64,000 nucleotides of DNA from contig NZ_KZ300477.1 in assembly GCF_002514735.1 (NCBI RefSeq), positions 63,879 through 127,878 on the forward strand, given 5' to 3'. A program made the position numbers and the translations under genes. This stretch comes from Sediminicola luteus (GTDB lineage Bacteria > Bacteroidota > Bacteroidia > Flavobacteriales > Flavobacteriaceae). Below the pieces are notes generated by a model. The model saw nothing but the letters and a program-made list of their open reading frames with translations. It was not told the origin of the DNA and did no database searches. Below are positions 18,667 to 27,223 of the stretch, one piece after another; the first letter of the stretch is position 1, and every line of letters begins with the position of its first letter.

Positions 18667-19445
18667 GGGTTTAACTCCTTCAATCGAATATTCCTAAAGT
18701 CGATGGGCTGCCCTTCGGATTGCAAGGCGATAAAGCCAGCTTTCAAGGGGGTTCCATCGATTTTCATTTTGGGATCGAAACGATTGGCCACACCACCGCC
18801 AATACTCGGTTTGGTATACTCCAAAACCGTTTCTCCATTTATTTTATGGGTAATCAAGGAGTCGTTGTAAACGATTAATTCGGCTTTTACCCATTGCTCG
18901 CCATAATAGGTCTCACTGGAAGAATTGATACAATGCCGCGGGTCTTTTTTACCCTCGAAAACCACATCGGTACCCGGGGAACACATATTGCCCGTAGGCC
19001 TAGGCTTGCCCGGTTCTATTCCCGCCAAAAACTGCATCTCTACCGAAATGGGCCAATCTTGCTCCTTGGGCATGGTACGCGGGTCTTGGGAATGGAACAT
19101 GAGTCCGCTGTTAAGCAACGTATAGCTAGGTGCGGTAGACTCCCATTCACCCACAAAGCGATATTCGAGTTCCAAATGGTAATTGGCATAAGGCGTATCG
19201 TAGTACAAATGCCCATAGCGTTGGTTAAAATCGCCCTCGTATTTATCGTAGCGTACTTGGATCACACCATCTTCTACCCTAAAAGTATCACCAAAATTAT
19301 CACCGGTTTCATAATGGTGGATTTTAACCGTCCAGTTGTCCAGGTTTTTTCCGTTGAAGAGGTCGATCCAGCCATCGGAAGAAGGTTTATGGCTTCCGCA
19401 GCTTAACAGGCCCAACAAACAAACTAAGCTAAAGTACTTACGCAT
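18663..19445 (-). CDS. DUF1080 (3-keto-disaccharide hydrolase family) lipoprotein
   Basis: Concanavalin-like beta-sandwich protein of the DUF1080 family, some members of which hydrolyse 3-keto-glycosides. 260 aa. Lipoprotein signal MRKYFSLVCLLGLLSC with the modified Cys at residue 16. The domain covers about 25-257: WIDLFNGKNLDNWTVK at the start, then FRVEDGVIQVRYD, NSGLMFHSQDP, EMQFLAG, NGETVLEYTKP and the closing FRNIRLKEL, all typical. The stop codon overlaps that of the convergent T9SS gene, so there is no intergenic space at its 3' end. It could act on a surface glycan; the substrate is unknown. Confidence 0.88.
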   Translation of the reverse strand: MRKYFSLVCLLGLLSCGSHKPSSDGWIDLFNGKNLDNWTVKIHHYETGDNFGDTFRVEDGVIQVRYDKYEGDFNQRYGHLYYDTPYANYHLELEYRFVGEWESTAPSYTLLNSGLMFHSQDPRTMPKEQDWPISVEMQFLAGIEPGKPRPTGNMCSPGTDVVFEGKKDPRHCINSSSETYYGEQWVKAELIVYNDSLITHKINGETVLEYTKPSIGGGVANRFDPKMKIDGTPLKAGFIALQSEGQPIDFRNIRLKELNP

Positions 19446-19590
19446 TTTAAAAAAGGTTTGGTTCTTTTCAAAGATGCGCTAAATCTGGGAGGGGGCAAAA
19501 TGGACCCCACCCAATACCTTTTCAAATAGCTCCATTAATATGAAAATACGGTGTTGTATTGTTTTGGGCGGGGCGGGCGGGTGGGCGCCC

Positions 19591-19621
19591 AAAACAAAAG
19601 CCCCCGGAAAAATCCGAGGGC
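19591..19621 (-). terminator. Terminator of ahcY
   Basis: On the minus strand GCCCTCGGA, loop TTTT, then TCCGGGGGC and TTTTGTTTT. It begins 34 nt after the ahcY stop codon. Confidence 0.85.
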
Positions 19622-19655
19622 CCAATCTATTTCCTATGTTCTTTTCTCTTTCGTC

Positions 19656-20972
19656 TTAGTAACGATAATACTCCGGTTTAAATGGCCCTTGTACGGTTAC
19701 ACCGATATATTCGGCCTGGTCTTCGCGCAATTCGGTAAGCTCTACCCCTATTTTGGCCAAATGCAGTTTAGCTACCTTTTCATCTAAATGTTTTGGTAAC
19801 ATATACACCTCATTGTTATAGGCCTCCCTATTGGTCCACAGCTCGATCTGGGCCAAAGTTTGGTTGGTAAATGAATTACTCATTACAAAACTAGGGTGGC
19901 CCGTGGCACAACCTAGGTTTACCAAACGACCTTCGGCCAAGATAATGATGTCTTTACCATTTACGGTATACTTATCTACTTGGGGCTTGATCTCTACTTT
20001 GCTATCGCCATGGTTACCGTTTAACCATGCCATATCGATCTCGTTGTCAAAATGCCCGATATTACAAACAATGGTCTTGTCCTTCATGGCCTCGAAATGT
20101 TCGCCACGAACGATATCCTTGTTTCCGGTGGTGGTGATTACCACATCGGCCTTGTCTACCACGCTCTCCAAACGTTTTACCTCAAATCCGTCCATAGCAG
20201 CCTGTAGGGCACAGATGGGATCGATCTCGGTAATGGTTACTATAGATCCGGCTCCGCGGAACGAAGCGGCCGTACCTTTACCCACATCGCCATAACCACA
20301 GACCACGACACGTTTACCGGCCAACATGACATCGGTGGCCCTACGAATGGCGTCTACGGCACTTTCGCGACAACCGTACTTATTGTCGAATTTAGACTTG
20401 GTCACCGAATCGTTTACATTAATGGCAGGCATGGGCAGGGTACCGTTTTTCATACGCTCGTACAAACGGTGTACCCCGGTGGTGGTCTCTTCACTTAACC
20501 CATTGATTCCGGCGGCCAATTCTGGGTATTGGTCCAACACCATATTGGTAAGATCGCCCCCATCGTCCAAGATCAGGTTCAAAGGTTTACGATCCTCGCC
20601 AAAGAAAAGGGTCTGTTCTATACACCAATCGAATTCTTCTTCGGTCATCCCCTTCCAAGCATAAACCGGAATTCCGGCAGCGGCAATGGCGGCAGCGGCC
20701 TGGTCTTGGGTCGAAAATATATTACAGCTACTCCAGGTAACCTCGGCACCTAGGGCCACCAAGGTCTCGATCAATACCGCGGTCTGTATGGTCATATGCA
20801 AACAACCGGCAATACGGGCACCTTTTAGGGGCTGGCTATCTTTGTATTCTTCACGTAGGCTCATAAGTCCGGGCATTTCGGCCTCGGCCAAGGTAATTTC
20901 CTTTCGGCCCCATTCGGCCAAACTGATATCCTTCACTTTATACGGAACGTAGTCTACTGCTTTCGTGCTCAT
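19656..20972 (-). CDS. ahcY: Adenosylhomocysteinase
   Basis: Splits S-adenosylhomocysteine to adenosine and homocysteine, clearing the product of SAM-dependent methylation. 438 aa, the usual bacterial length. Visible family blocks: [20 protein letters not shown] near residue 55, [38 protein letters not shown], the NAD-binding loop [36 protein letters not shown], and the C-terminal FKPEYYRY that reaches the partner subunit's NAD site. All catalytic regions appear intact. Divergent from the phosphopantetheinyl transferase. I found no SAH or SAM riboswitch in the short upstream gap; a minus-strand TAACTTTG at 21029-21022 could be the -7 box. Confidence 0.98.
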   Translation of the reverse strand: MSTKAVDYVPYKVKDISLAEWGRKEITLAEAEMPGLMSLREEYKDSQPLKGARIAGCLHMTIQTAVLIETLVALGAEVTWSSCNIFSTQDQAAAAIAAAGIPVYAWKGMTEEEFDWCIEQTLFFGEDRKPLNLILDDGGDLTNMVLDQYPELAAGINGLSEETTTGVHRLYERMKNGTLPMPAINVNDSVTKSKFDNKYGCRESAVDAIRRATDVMLAGKRVVVCGYGDVGKGTAASFRGAGSIVTITEIDPICALQAAMDGFEVKRLESVVDKADVVITTTGNKDIVRGEHFEAMKDKTIVCNIGHFDNEIDMAWLNGNHGDSKVEIKPQVDKYTVNGKDIIILAEGRLVNLGCATGHPSFVMSNSFTNQTLAQIELWTNREAYNNEVYMLPKHLDEKVAKLHLAKIGVELTELREDQAEYIGVTVQGPFKPEYYRY

Positions 20973-21046
20973 TTCTGTATCTTTGTATAGTTATCCAAAA
21001 CCTTTGTCGGCCTTGGGGCTGCAAAGTTACTAATTCATTGTGTATT

Positions 21047-21688
21047 ATGGGGCTCTATCGAACGATTGACATTGCCGACGGGATTCGGGCCTATATCTGG
21101 AAGATCGAGGAAAGCGAGGCCGATTTGGCCCAGGGTATTACGCTCACCCCCCATTGTCAGACCCGATACGAGGGTATGTTATCTGAAGTACATCGCAAAG
21201 GCTTTCTAAGTATACGGCACTTATTTGCCAAAGCAGGTTATACCGATACCGATGTTTTTTATGACGATTTTGGGAAACCCCATCTTAAAGACGGTCGTTT
21301 TATTAGTATTACCCACGCCTTGAATTATACCGGGATCATCGTAAGCGATACCGTTGAAGTAGGTATAGACATCGAGCGCCAGCGCGAAAAGATTTTAAAG
21401 ATCGCCCATAAGTTCACCCCCATAAAAGAGTACCGAACCTTGGCCAATTCCGATGCCTTGATCCGGAAACTTACCATGGTTTGGGGTATAAAAGAATCGT
21501 TGTATAAAATATGTGGCATTAAAGGGTTAAGCTTTTTAAAGCATATGAACGTACATGATTTTTCTTTGTCCAAAGACAACGAAAGCACGGCCGTGGTGAG
21601 GCATCAGGGCGAAGAATACGATTTTCAGGTACATTTTTTTGAATTCGATGGCTATACTTGTGCCTATGCACTAAAGGAAGCCGGTTGA
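21047..21688 (+). CDS. 4'-phosphopantetheinyl transferase superfamily protein
   Basis: Transfers 4'-phosphopantetheine from CoA to a carrier protein. 213 aa from ATG 21047 (a TTG three codons earlier is less likely). Sfp-type motifs: ISITHALNY near 95, VGIDIERQREKILKIAHKF (metal-binding G-I-D-x-E), and WGIKESLYKICG (the W-x-x-KE-x-x-xK motif). Its sequence diverges elsewhere, which is normal in this superfamily. Divergent from ahcY; TATCTTTG at 20978-20985 may be its -7 box. No carrier protein or synthase lies nearby, so it may serve fatty-acid ACP or an unlinked pathway. Confidence 0.88.
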   Translation: MGLYRTIDIADGIRAYIWKIEESEADLAQGITLTPHCQTRYEGMLSEVHRKGFLSIRHLFAKAGYTDTDVFYDDFGKPHLKDGRFISITHALNYTGIIVSDTVEVGIDIERQREKILKIAHKFTPIKEYRTLANSDALIRKLTMVWGIKESLYKICGIKGLSFLKHMNVHDFSLSKDNESTAVVRHQGEEYDFQVHFFEFDGYTCAYALKEAG

Positions 21689-21706
21689 TCTATATTTAAT
21701 CCCCCT

Positions 21707-21967
21707 ATGAACATATCCGTGGAACTCACCTTGAGTCCGTTGCAAGACGACTTTGAACCGCCAATCATCCATTTTATCAAAAAGCTACGCGAATCGGGGC
21801 TAACCGTACTCGAAAATCCCTTGGCTACCCAGGTTTATGGCGATTATGATCAGGTTATGACCCTGTTACAGACCGAAATCAAGGAAGCCTTTGAACTTAT
21901 GGACAAAGGACTTTTATATATGAAAATCGTTAAATCGGATCGCAGCGACTATGCCCCACATTTTTGA
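21707..21967 (+). CDS. YkoF/MTH1187-family thiamine-binding-like protein
   Basis: Small ferredoxin-fold protein, 86 aa, of the group that includes the thiamine-binding YkoF and MTH1187. The opening strand MNISVELTLSPLQDDFEPPI, the helix HFIKKLRESGLTVLENPLATQVYGDYDQV and the closing helix with EAFELMDKGLLYMKIVKSDR match. The family binds thiamine or related pyrimidines in the cytoplasm. Its 3' end overlaps the start of the PnuC-like transporter gene by 17 bp, so the two are translationally coupled. This is the main in-sequence argument that the transporter carries thiamine rather than a nicotinamide compound. Confidence 0.75.
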   Translation: MNISVELTLSPLQDDFEPPIIHFIKKLRESGLTVLENPLATQVYGDYDQVMTLLQTEIKEAFELMDKGLLYMKIVKSDRSDYAPHF

Positions 21968-22589
21968 TTGGATTTTTTCGCAGTACAACGACACGCCGAC
22001 CCATTTGATCGTATTGGAAATGATCGGGGTACTCTTTGGTTTTTTAAGTGTCTGGTTCTCTAAAAAGGAAAACATATTGGTGTACCCCACCGGTATTATC
22101 AGCACTTCTATTTTTGTATATATCTTATTGGTATACGGCCTTTTGGGCGATATGATGATCAATGCCTATTATTTTAGCATGAGCATTTATGGTTGGTACG
22201 TTTGGACCCGTAAGGTAGACGACACTCACTTTATACCCATAACCAAGACCACCCCCAAAGAAAAAAAATGGTCAGTGCTGCTATTCGTAGCTACCATTAT
22301 CTTGGTATGCGGGGTGTATATCGCCTTTGACAAATTCGATAGCTGGACCGCCTATACCGATGTGGTTACCACGGCCATCTTTTTTGTTGGCATGTGGTTA
22401 ATGGCCAAAAAGAAACTTGAAAACTGGACCTATTGGATCATTGGTGATATTATCTCCGTTCCGTTGTATTTTTACAAGGGATTGATCTTTACGGGATTCC
22501 AATACTTTTTTTTCACCATAATCGCCATTTACGGCTATAAAGCATGGAAGAAAAATTTAAACAAGAGCCCTCAGACCTTATTAAAGTAG
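21951..22589 (+). CDS. PnuC/PnuT-family vitamin transporter
   Basis: Inner-membrane facilitator of the PnuC family, 212 aa, about seven transmembrane helices. The family moves nicotinamide riboside (PnuC), thiamine (PnuT) or riboflavin (PnuX), trapping substrate by phosphorylation inside. Typical blocks: GFLSVWFSKKENILVYPTGI near residue 30, INAYYFSMSIYGWYVW near 75, and the signature WTYWIIGDIISVPLYFYKG near 165. It overlaps the YkoF-like gene upstream (17 bp) and the kinase gene downstream (46 bp), so all three are one unit. Given the YkoF-like partner and the TPP riboswitch receptor 2 kb downstream, PnuT (thiamine) is favoured; nicotinamide riboside remains possible because the kinase is NadR-like. 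Confidence 0.85.
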   Translation: MPHIFDWIFSQYNDTPTHLIVLEMIGVLFGFLSVWFSKKENILVYPTGIISTSIFVYILLVYGLLGDMMINAYYFSMSIYGWYVWTRKVDDTHFIPITKTTPKEKKWSVLLFVATIILVCGVYIAFDKFDSWTAYTDVVTTAIFFVGMWLMAKKKLENWTYWIIGDIISVPLYFYKGLIFTGFQYFFFTIIAIYGYKAWKKNLNKSPQTLLK

Positions 22590-23110
22590 TGCTGTTCGGG
22601 CCAGAATCGACGGGTAAGACCACACTTTCCGAGCAATTGGCCCGGCATTACAATTCGGTTTGGGTACCGGAATATGCCCGGGAGTACCTACAAGACAAAT
22701 GGAACAACGAACGCCAAACCTGTCAGCCCGAAGATCTTTTACCCATTGCCGAAGGCCAGATACGCTTAGAGAACGAATTGGCCAAAAAAGCCACCGATGT
22801 CCTGATCTGTGATACCGACCTCTTGGAGACCAAAGTCTACTCGGAAGCTTATTATTTAGGGCACTGCGATCCCTTGTTGGAAAAGTATGCCTTGGCCAAC
22901 AGCTATGATCTTTATTTTTTGACCTATATAGATGTGCCCTGGGAAAAAGACGACCTACGCGACAAGCCCAATGAACGTGAACGAATGTTTGCGTATTTCA
23001 AAGACACTTTAGACAAATACGGCAAAGAATACGTTTTTTTGAAAGGCGATAAAAAAACACGCCTACAAACCGCAGTAGAACATATTGACCAATTACTCCA
23101 AAATCCATGA
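22544..23110 (+). CDS. NadR-like P-loop vitamin/nucleoside kinase
   Basis: ATPase resembling the ribosylnicotinamide kinase domain of NadR, 188 aa, without the HTH or adenylyltransferase domains of full NadR. Walker A GPESTGKT at residues 19-26; EYAREYLQDKWNNERQ near 45; a Walker B-like LICDTDLLETKVY near 88; and DLYFLTYIDVPWEKDDLRD with NERERMFAYFKDTL, all as in NadR C-terminal domains. The overlap with the transporter gene suggests it phosphorylates and so traps the imported compound. In NadR that is nicotinamide riboside; by context here it may be thiamine. It overlaps DUF4301 by 4 bp. Confidence 0.85.
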   Translation: MEEKFKQEPSDLIKVVLFGPESTGKTTLSEQLARHYNSVWVPEYAREYLQDKWNNERQTCQPEDLLPIAEGQIRLENELAKKATDVLICDTDLLETKVYSEAYYLGHCDPLLEKYALANSYDLYFLTYIDVPWEKDDLRDKPNERERMFAYFKDTLDKYGKEYVFLKGDKKTRLQTAVEHIDQLLQNP

Positions 23111-24639
23111 ACCTGACCCCCGACCAACTTCAGCAGCTGAAACAGAAAGGTATTTCCCAAGAAAAGGTACAACAACAGATCGATACCTTTACCAAAGGCA
23201 TACCCTTTGTTAATTTAAAAGCCGCAGCTACGGTCGGCGAAGGTATCCTTAGGTTCACGGAAAACGAAGAGCAGGATTTGGTCCATTTTTTCGACACGGA
23301 GGCCCAAAACAAAGCCTTGTTAAAGTTCGTACCCGCCTCTGGGGCCGCATCACGTATGTTCAAGGCCTGTTTTAATTTCTTGGAGGCCTTCGACCCAGAA
23401 CAAGAAAACTTGGAGGCCTATCTCGATCGAAGCGGGGATACGGCCATGAAAGCCTTTTTCGACGGATGGGAACGATTTCCGTTTTACGGAACCATTCAAG
23501 ATAAATTGGCTGCTAAAAACTTGAGCCCAGATCAAAACGCCCAGGCCTTCGTTGCTGAAATGTTATTAGAAAATGGTTTGGACTTTGGCCAACTTCCAAA
23601 AGGGCTATTACCCTTTCATCAGTATAAGACCGAATCGGTAACCCCTTTTGAAGAACACCTAAAGGAAGCGGTGCATTATAGTGCCTCAAAAGGACAGGCG
23701 TCTGTGCATTTTACGATCTCGCCCCAGCATCAAAGTGGATTTGAGGCCGAAGAGCGATCAGCCTCAAAAAAGATTGGGGAACAAACGAATACGAAATTTC
23801 AAATCGGGTACTCTTTTCAAAAACCGTCCACCGATACCTTAGCGGTGAATATGGACAATACCCCATTTCAAAATCCTGATGGCAGCTTGTTGTTCCGCCC
23901 GGGAGGGCATGGTGCCTTGATCGAGAACTTGAACGAACAAGATGCCGATATCGTTTTTATCAAAAACATTGACAACGTAATGGTAGACGGGAAGTCGGAT
24001 GCCATGGCACGTTCAAAAAAAATACTGGCCGCACACCTCCTTCTGCTACAACAAAAGGCATTCGATTATGCTACCCTGTTGGAAAAGGGCGAAAATGCAG
24101 ATCTTGAAACCCTTATCCGGTTTATTACTGATGAACTCAACGTTTGCCTGCCCGATGGCTTTAAGGTTTGGGGAAAAAGCAACCAACTCGAATTCATTGG
24201 CAAAATGCTCAACCGCCCTATTCGGGTGTGCGGCATGGTTAAAAATGAAGGGGAGCCCGGTGGTGGACCCTTTTGGATCGAAAAGGAAAACGGACAAGTA
24301 TCTTTGCAGATCATAGAATCTGCACAAATCGATAGTTCCAATGCCGGTCAGTATGCCATCTTGCAAAATGCCACCCATTTTAACCCGGTAGATCTGGTCT
24401 GTGGTATTCGTAACCACAAAGGCGAAAAATACGACCTGATGCAGTTTGTAGACCACGAACAAGGTTTTATTACCGAAAAGACCAAAGCCGGAAAATCGTT
24501 AAAAGCCCTGGAATTACCCGGGTTATGGAATGGTGCCATGGCCTTTTGGAACACCATTTTCGTAGAAGTACCCCTACTGACCTTTAATCCGGTCAAGACG
24601 GTTAACGACCTATTAAAACCGGCACACCAGGCCGATTAA
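23107..24639 (+). CDS. DUF4301 family protein
   Basis: Cytoplasmic protein of 510 aa matching the Bacteroidota family DUF4301, whose function is unknown. Features: an N-terminal helix LTPDQLQQLKQKGIS, FVNLKAAATVGEGI near 35, FVPASGAASRMFKACFNFLE near 78 (a Gly/Ser/Arg-containing motif reminiscent of a nucleotidyl-transferase-like phosphate loop), RPGGHGALIENLNEQDADIVFIKNIDNV near 260 and RVCGMVKNEGEPGGGPFW near 375. The GGHG and IKNIDN elements recall sugar-nucleotidyltransferase folds; that is an impression, not an assignment. The ATG lies in an ATGA overlap with the NadR-like kinase, so it is the last gene of the vitamin-uptake operon. Confidence 0.85.
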   Translation: MNLTPDQLQQLKQKGISQEKVQQQIDTFTKGIPFVNLKAAATVGEGILRFTENEEQDLVHFFDTEAQNKALLKFVPASGAASRMFKACFNFLEAFDPEQENLEAYLDRSGDTAMKAFFDGWERFPFYGTIQDKLAAKNLSPDQNAQAFVAEMLLENGLDFGQLPKGLLPFHQYKTESVTPFEEHLKEAVHYSASKGQASVHFTISPQHQSGFEAEERSASKKIGEQTNTKFQIGYSFQKPSTDTLAVNMDNTPFQNPDGSLLFRPGGHGALIENLNEQDADIVFIKNIDNVMVDGKSDAMARSKKILAAHLLLLQQKAFDYATLLEKGENADLETLIRFITDELNVCLPDGFKVWGKSNQLEFIGKMLNRPIRVCGMVKNEGEPGGGPFWIEKENGQVSLQIIESAQIDSSNAGQYAILQNATHFNPVDLVCGIRNHKGEKYDLMQFVDHEQGFITEKTKAGKSLKALELPGLWNGAMAFWNTIFVEVPLLTFNPVKTVNDLLKPAHQAD

Positions 24640-24674
24640 ACCCACTGTAATACAACAAAATAACCCTTATGCCG

Positions 24675-24707
24675 CCCCGATTCAAAGGATTGGGGTGTGT
24701 TTTTTTG
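24675..24707 (+). terminator. Terminator of the YkoF-PnuC-kinase-DUF4301 operon
   Basis: CCCCGATTC (24675-24683) pairs fully, with wobbles, to GGATTGGGG (24687-24695), followed by TGTGTTTTTTT. It separates the operon from the riboswitch transcript. Confidence 0.8.
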
Positions 24708-24717
24708 GACTTTTTTC

Positions 24718-24749
24718 TTGCAGAAAAACAAAAGTGCATCGTACTTTTG
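24718..24749 (+). promoter_or_regulatory. Promoter of the TPP riboswitch transcript
   Basis: TTG at 24718-24720, 21 nt, TACTTTTG at 24742-24749 (TAnnTTTG). The riboswitch begins about 11 nt further on. Confidence 0.65.
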
Positions 24750-24759
24750 CGCCATCTCA

Positions 24760-24843
24760 AAGGGGTGCTCCTTAGTAATTCCGTTACAAAAGGGCTGAGA
24801 TTATACCCATTGAACCTGGGCGGGTAATGCCGCCAAGGGAGGC
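24760..24843 (+). ncRNA. TPP (THI-box) riboswitch
   Basis: Thiamine-pyrophosphate aptamer in the leader of the TonB receptor gene. The conserved elements appear in order: AGGGGTGCTC (24761), GGGCTGAGATTATACCC (the CUGAGA pyrimidine-binding block), TTGAACCTG, GGGTAATGCC and CAAGGGA. GGCGAAAATCGCC immediately follows at 24841-24853 and can form a small hairpin that may belong to the expression platform. No strong T-run follows it, so control may be translational or use a longer alternative pairing. High TPP should shut off the receptor. Confidence 0.96.
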
Positions 24844-24953
24844 GAAAATCGCCATTAGGTATTTTTACAAGGGCTGACGAAATCTATCGTTTCAAGCCTA
24901 AAATCAAGTTTAACCAGAATAATAGCCCCTTTTATTCGTAATATTATTTACGG

Positions 24954-27116
24954 ATGAAATCTATTTTCACAACCATGGCTATGTGCGGCCTAGTGTTTTC
25001 ACTGAATGCACAAATCCAGGAAAGGGACACTACCCAACAAAAACAAATCGAACTCGACGAGGTTTCCGTTTCGGCCCTTAGGGTAAACAAAATTACACCG
25101 GTTACTTTTTCCAATGTAGAGGCTGAAGAACTCGAATCGCGCAATTTAGGTCAGGATATCCCAATTCTTTTAAACTACCTACCCTCAGTGGTTACTACCT
25201 CCGATGCCGGAGCGGGTATTGGGTACACCGGAATCCGTGTGCGTGGGTCCGACGCTACCCGGGTAAATGTTACGGTTAACGGCATACCCTACAACGACCC
25301 GGAATCCCAAGGTACTTTTTGGGTAAACATGCCCGATTTTGCCTCTTCAACCGAAAGTTTTCAATTACAACGTGGGGTAGGTACCTCTACGAACGGGGCC
25401 GGCGCTTTTGGTGCCAGTTTGAACTTACTGACCGATGCCGTATCCGACGAAGCCTATGCCAGTATTTCGAGTTCTATTGGTAGTTTCGGTACTTTTAGGA
25501 ACAACATTAAGTTCAGTACCGGATTATTGAGCGACCACATCGAAATATCTGGTCGTTTATCCAAAATCAATTCCGACGGATACATCGACAGGGCCACGGC
25601 CGATCTTACTTCTTATTTTCTGCAAACCGCCTATAAAGATGAGAACACCTTGATCAAGGCACTATTGTTTGGCGGACACGAAATTACCTACCAATCTTGG
25701 AATGGAGTTAGCCAGGCCGAAATCGATGAATTCGGTCGTACCCATAATAATGCCGGTGCCTATACTGATACTGACGGAAATGCCCAATTCTACGATAAAG
25801 AAGAAGACAACTATAGACAAAATCACTTCCAACTACACTGGAACCAGCAGTTATCGGATTACTGGAAAACCCAATTGGCCGTACATTATACGCGTGGCCG
25901 AGGTTATTTTGAGCAGTATAAAGAAAATCAAGGTTTTGCGGGCTACAACTTGGCCCCGATTACCCTGGGTGGTGAAACCATAGATGAAACCGATTTGATC
26001 CGTAGAAGATGGCTCGACAACCATTTTTATGGTACTACTTTTTCGGCCCAATATGAAAAAGACGGCCTGTCTTTCGTCGCCGGAGGTGCTTTTAACACCT
26101 ACGATGGCGGGCATTTTGGCGAAATCATTTGGGCGCGCTATGCCTCGGGCTCCGAGATCAGGGACCGCTATTACGACAACGACTCCGACAAGACCGATTT
26201 TAACGTGTACACCAAGGCCAATTATAGGCTGAACCAAAAATGGAGCCTTTTTGGCGATTTGCAATACCGACGCGTCGGTTACAAAGCCAATGGCGCCGAG
26301 ACCGGAAATGTAGACGACACCTTTAATTTCTTCAATCCCAAGGCAGGGGTCAGCTATATTCTCAACGATGAAGACACCTTCTACTTTTCCTATGCCCGTG
26401 CCAATCGCGAGCCCAACCGTAACGATTACGAAAGTGGCAACCCCAAACCCGAAAAACTGAACGATTTTGAATTGGGATATAGGCACAACAGCCAAAACCT
26501 ACGTATGAATGCCAACTTCTACTATATGGGCTACACCGACCAATTGGTACTCACTGGCGAATTGAACGATGTTGGCGCCCCTCTTCGTGAGAACGTGGGT
26601 AAAAGCTATAGGACCGGTATAGAATTGGATGTGCAATGGCAGTTGACGGACAAATGGCTTTGGGCCCCGAACCTGGCCTTGAGTAGTAACAAAAATCAAG
26701 ACTACGTAATTGATCGTGACGATAATCTACAAGAATTGGGTAATACCAATATCGCCCTTTCCCCACAGATCATCGCCGGAAACTTGATCCAATACAGTCC
26801 GATTGAGAATCTACAGTTGGGTCTTTTGACCAAATATGTTGGGGAACAATACCTTAGCAATACAGATACCGACGCTTCAAAATTGGATGCCTATTTGGTA
26901 AACGATTTAAACCTGACCTATACCCTAAGGCCTTCTAAGATTTTTAAGGAAATCACCTTTTCAGGTTTGGTAAACAATCTTCTGGATGAAAAATACATTT
27001 CGAATGGATATACCTATCTGAATACTTGGAGCAATCCGGGGAATTCATTCGAGGTACAAGGCTACTATCCCCAGGCCGGAATCAATTTCCTATTGGGCGC
27101 CACCTTTCATTTTTAG
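24954..27116 (+). CDS. TonB-dependent receptor, thiamine-type, under TPP riboswitch control
   Basis: Outer-membrane transporter, 720 aa. Signal peptide MKSIFTTMAMCGLVFSLNAQ, with no carboxypeptidase-like N-domain. The plug (about 35-165) reads ELDEVSVSALRVNKITPVTFSNV, then LLNYLPSVVTTSDAGAGIGYTGIRVRGSDATRVNVTVNG in outline, and ends in SLNLLTDAV. The barrel closes with GINFLLGATFHF. The upstream riboswitch shows that thiamine status controls it, so thiamine or a phosphate ester or precursor is the likely cargo; OMR1-type receptors under TPP riboswitches are known in Bacteroidota. It probably works with the PnuC-like transporter and kinase encoded just upstream. Confidence 0.93.
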   Translation: MKSIFTTMAMCGLVFSLNAQIQERDTTQQKQIELDEVSVSALRVNKITPVTFSNVEAEELESRNLGQDIPILLNYLPSVVTTSDAGAGIGYTGIRVRGSDATRVNVTVNGIPYNDPESQGTFWVNMPDFASSTESFQLQRGVGTSTNGAGAFGASLNLLTDAVSDEAYASISSSIGSFGTFRNNIKFSTGLLSDHIEISGRLSKINSDGYIDRATADLTSYFLQTAYKDENTLIKALLFGGHEITYQSWNGVSQAEIDEFGRTHNNAGAYTDTDGNAQFYDKEEDNYRQNHFQLHWNQQLSDYWKTQLAVHYTRGRGYFEQYKENQGFAGYNLAPITLGGETIDETDLIRRRWLDNHFYGTTFSAQYEKDGLSFVAGGAFNTYDGGHFGEIIWARYASGSEIRDRYYDNDSDKTDFNVYTKANYRLNQKWSLFGDLQYRRVGYKANGAETGNVDDTFNFFNPKAGVSYILNDEDTFYFSYARANREPNRNDYESGNPKPEKLNDFELGYRHNSQNLRMNANFYYMGYTDQLVLTGELNDVGAPLRENVGKSYRTGIELDVQWQLTDKWLWAPNLALSSNKNQDYVIDRDDNLQELGNTNIALSPQIIAGNLIQYSPIENLQLGLLTKYVGEQYLSNTDTDASKLDAYLVNDLNLTYTLRPSKIFKEITFSGLVNNLLDEKYISNGYTYLNTWSNPGNSFEVQGYYPQAGINFLLGATFHF

Positions 27117-27133
27117 GGAACCACCTAAAAACA

Positions 27134-27205
27134 AACCGGGCCATCCTTAGCAGCAGGGGGCCCGGTTACAAAAAAACGGCCCTTACATTTGGGGCCGTTT
27201 TCCTT
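27134..27205. terminator. Double terminator between two convergent TonB receptor genes
   Basis: Two hairpins. AACCGGGCC (27134-27142) pairs with GGCCCGGTT (27159-27167). AAACGGCCC (27174-27182) pairs with GGGCCGTTT (27192-27200), with TTTTCCTTT on the plus side and a run of T on the minus side. The second can serve both strands; the first has a T-rich tail only on the minus strand. Confidence 0.8.
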
Positions 27206-27223
27206 TAATGGTTGAAAACCTTA

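Noticed and set aside
20973-21046. Possible SAH or SAM riboswitch before ahcY
   Set aside because: The gap is only 74 nt and none of the conserved blocks of those riboswitches is visible.
24046-24462. 138-codon minus-strand open frame inside DUF4301
   Set aside because: Antisense shadow with no family match; the sense frame has strong family motifs and overlaps its neighbours in an operon.
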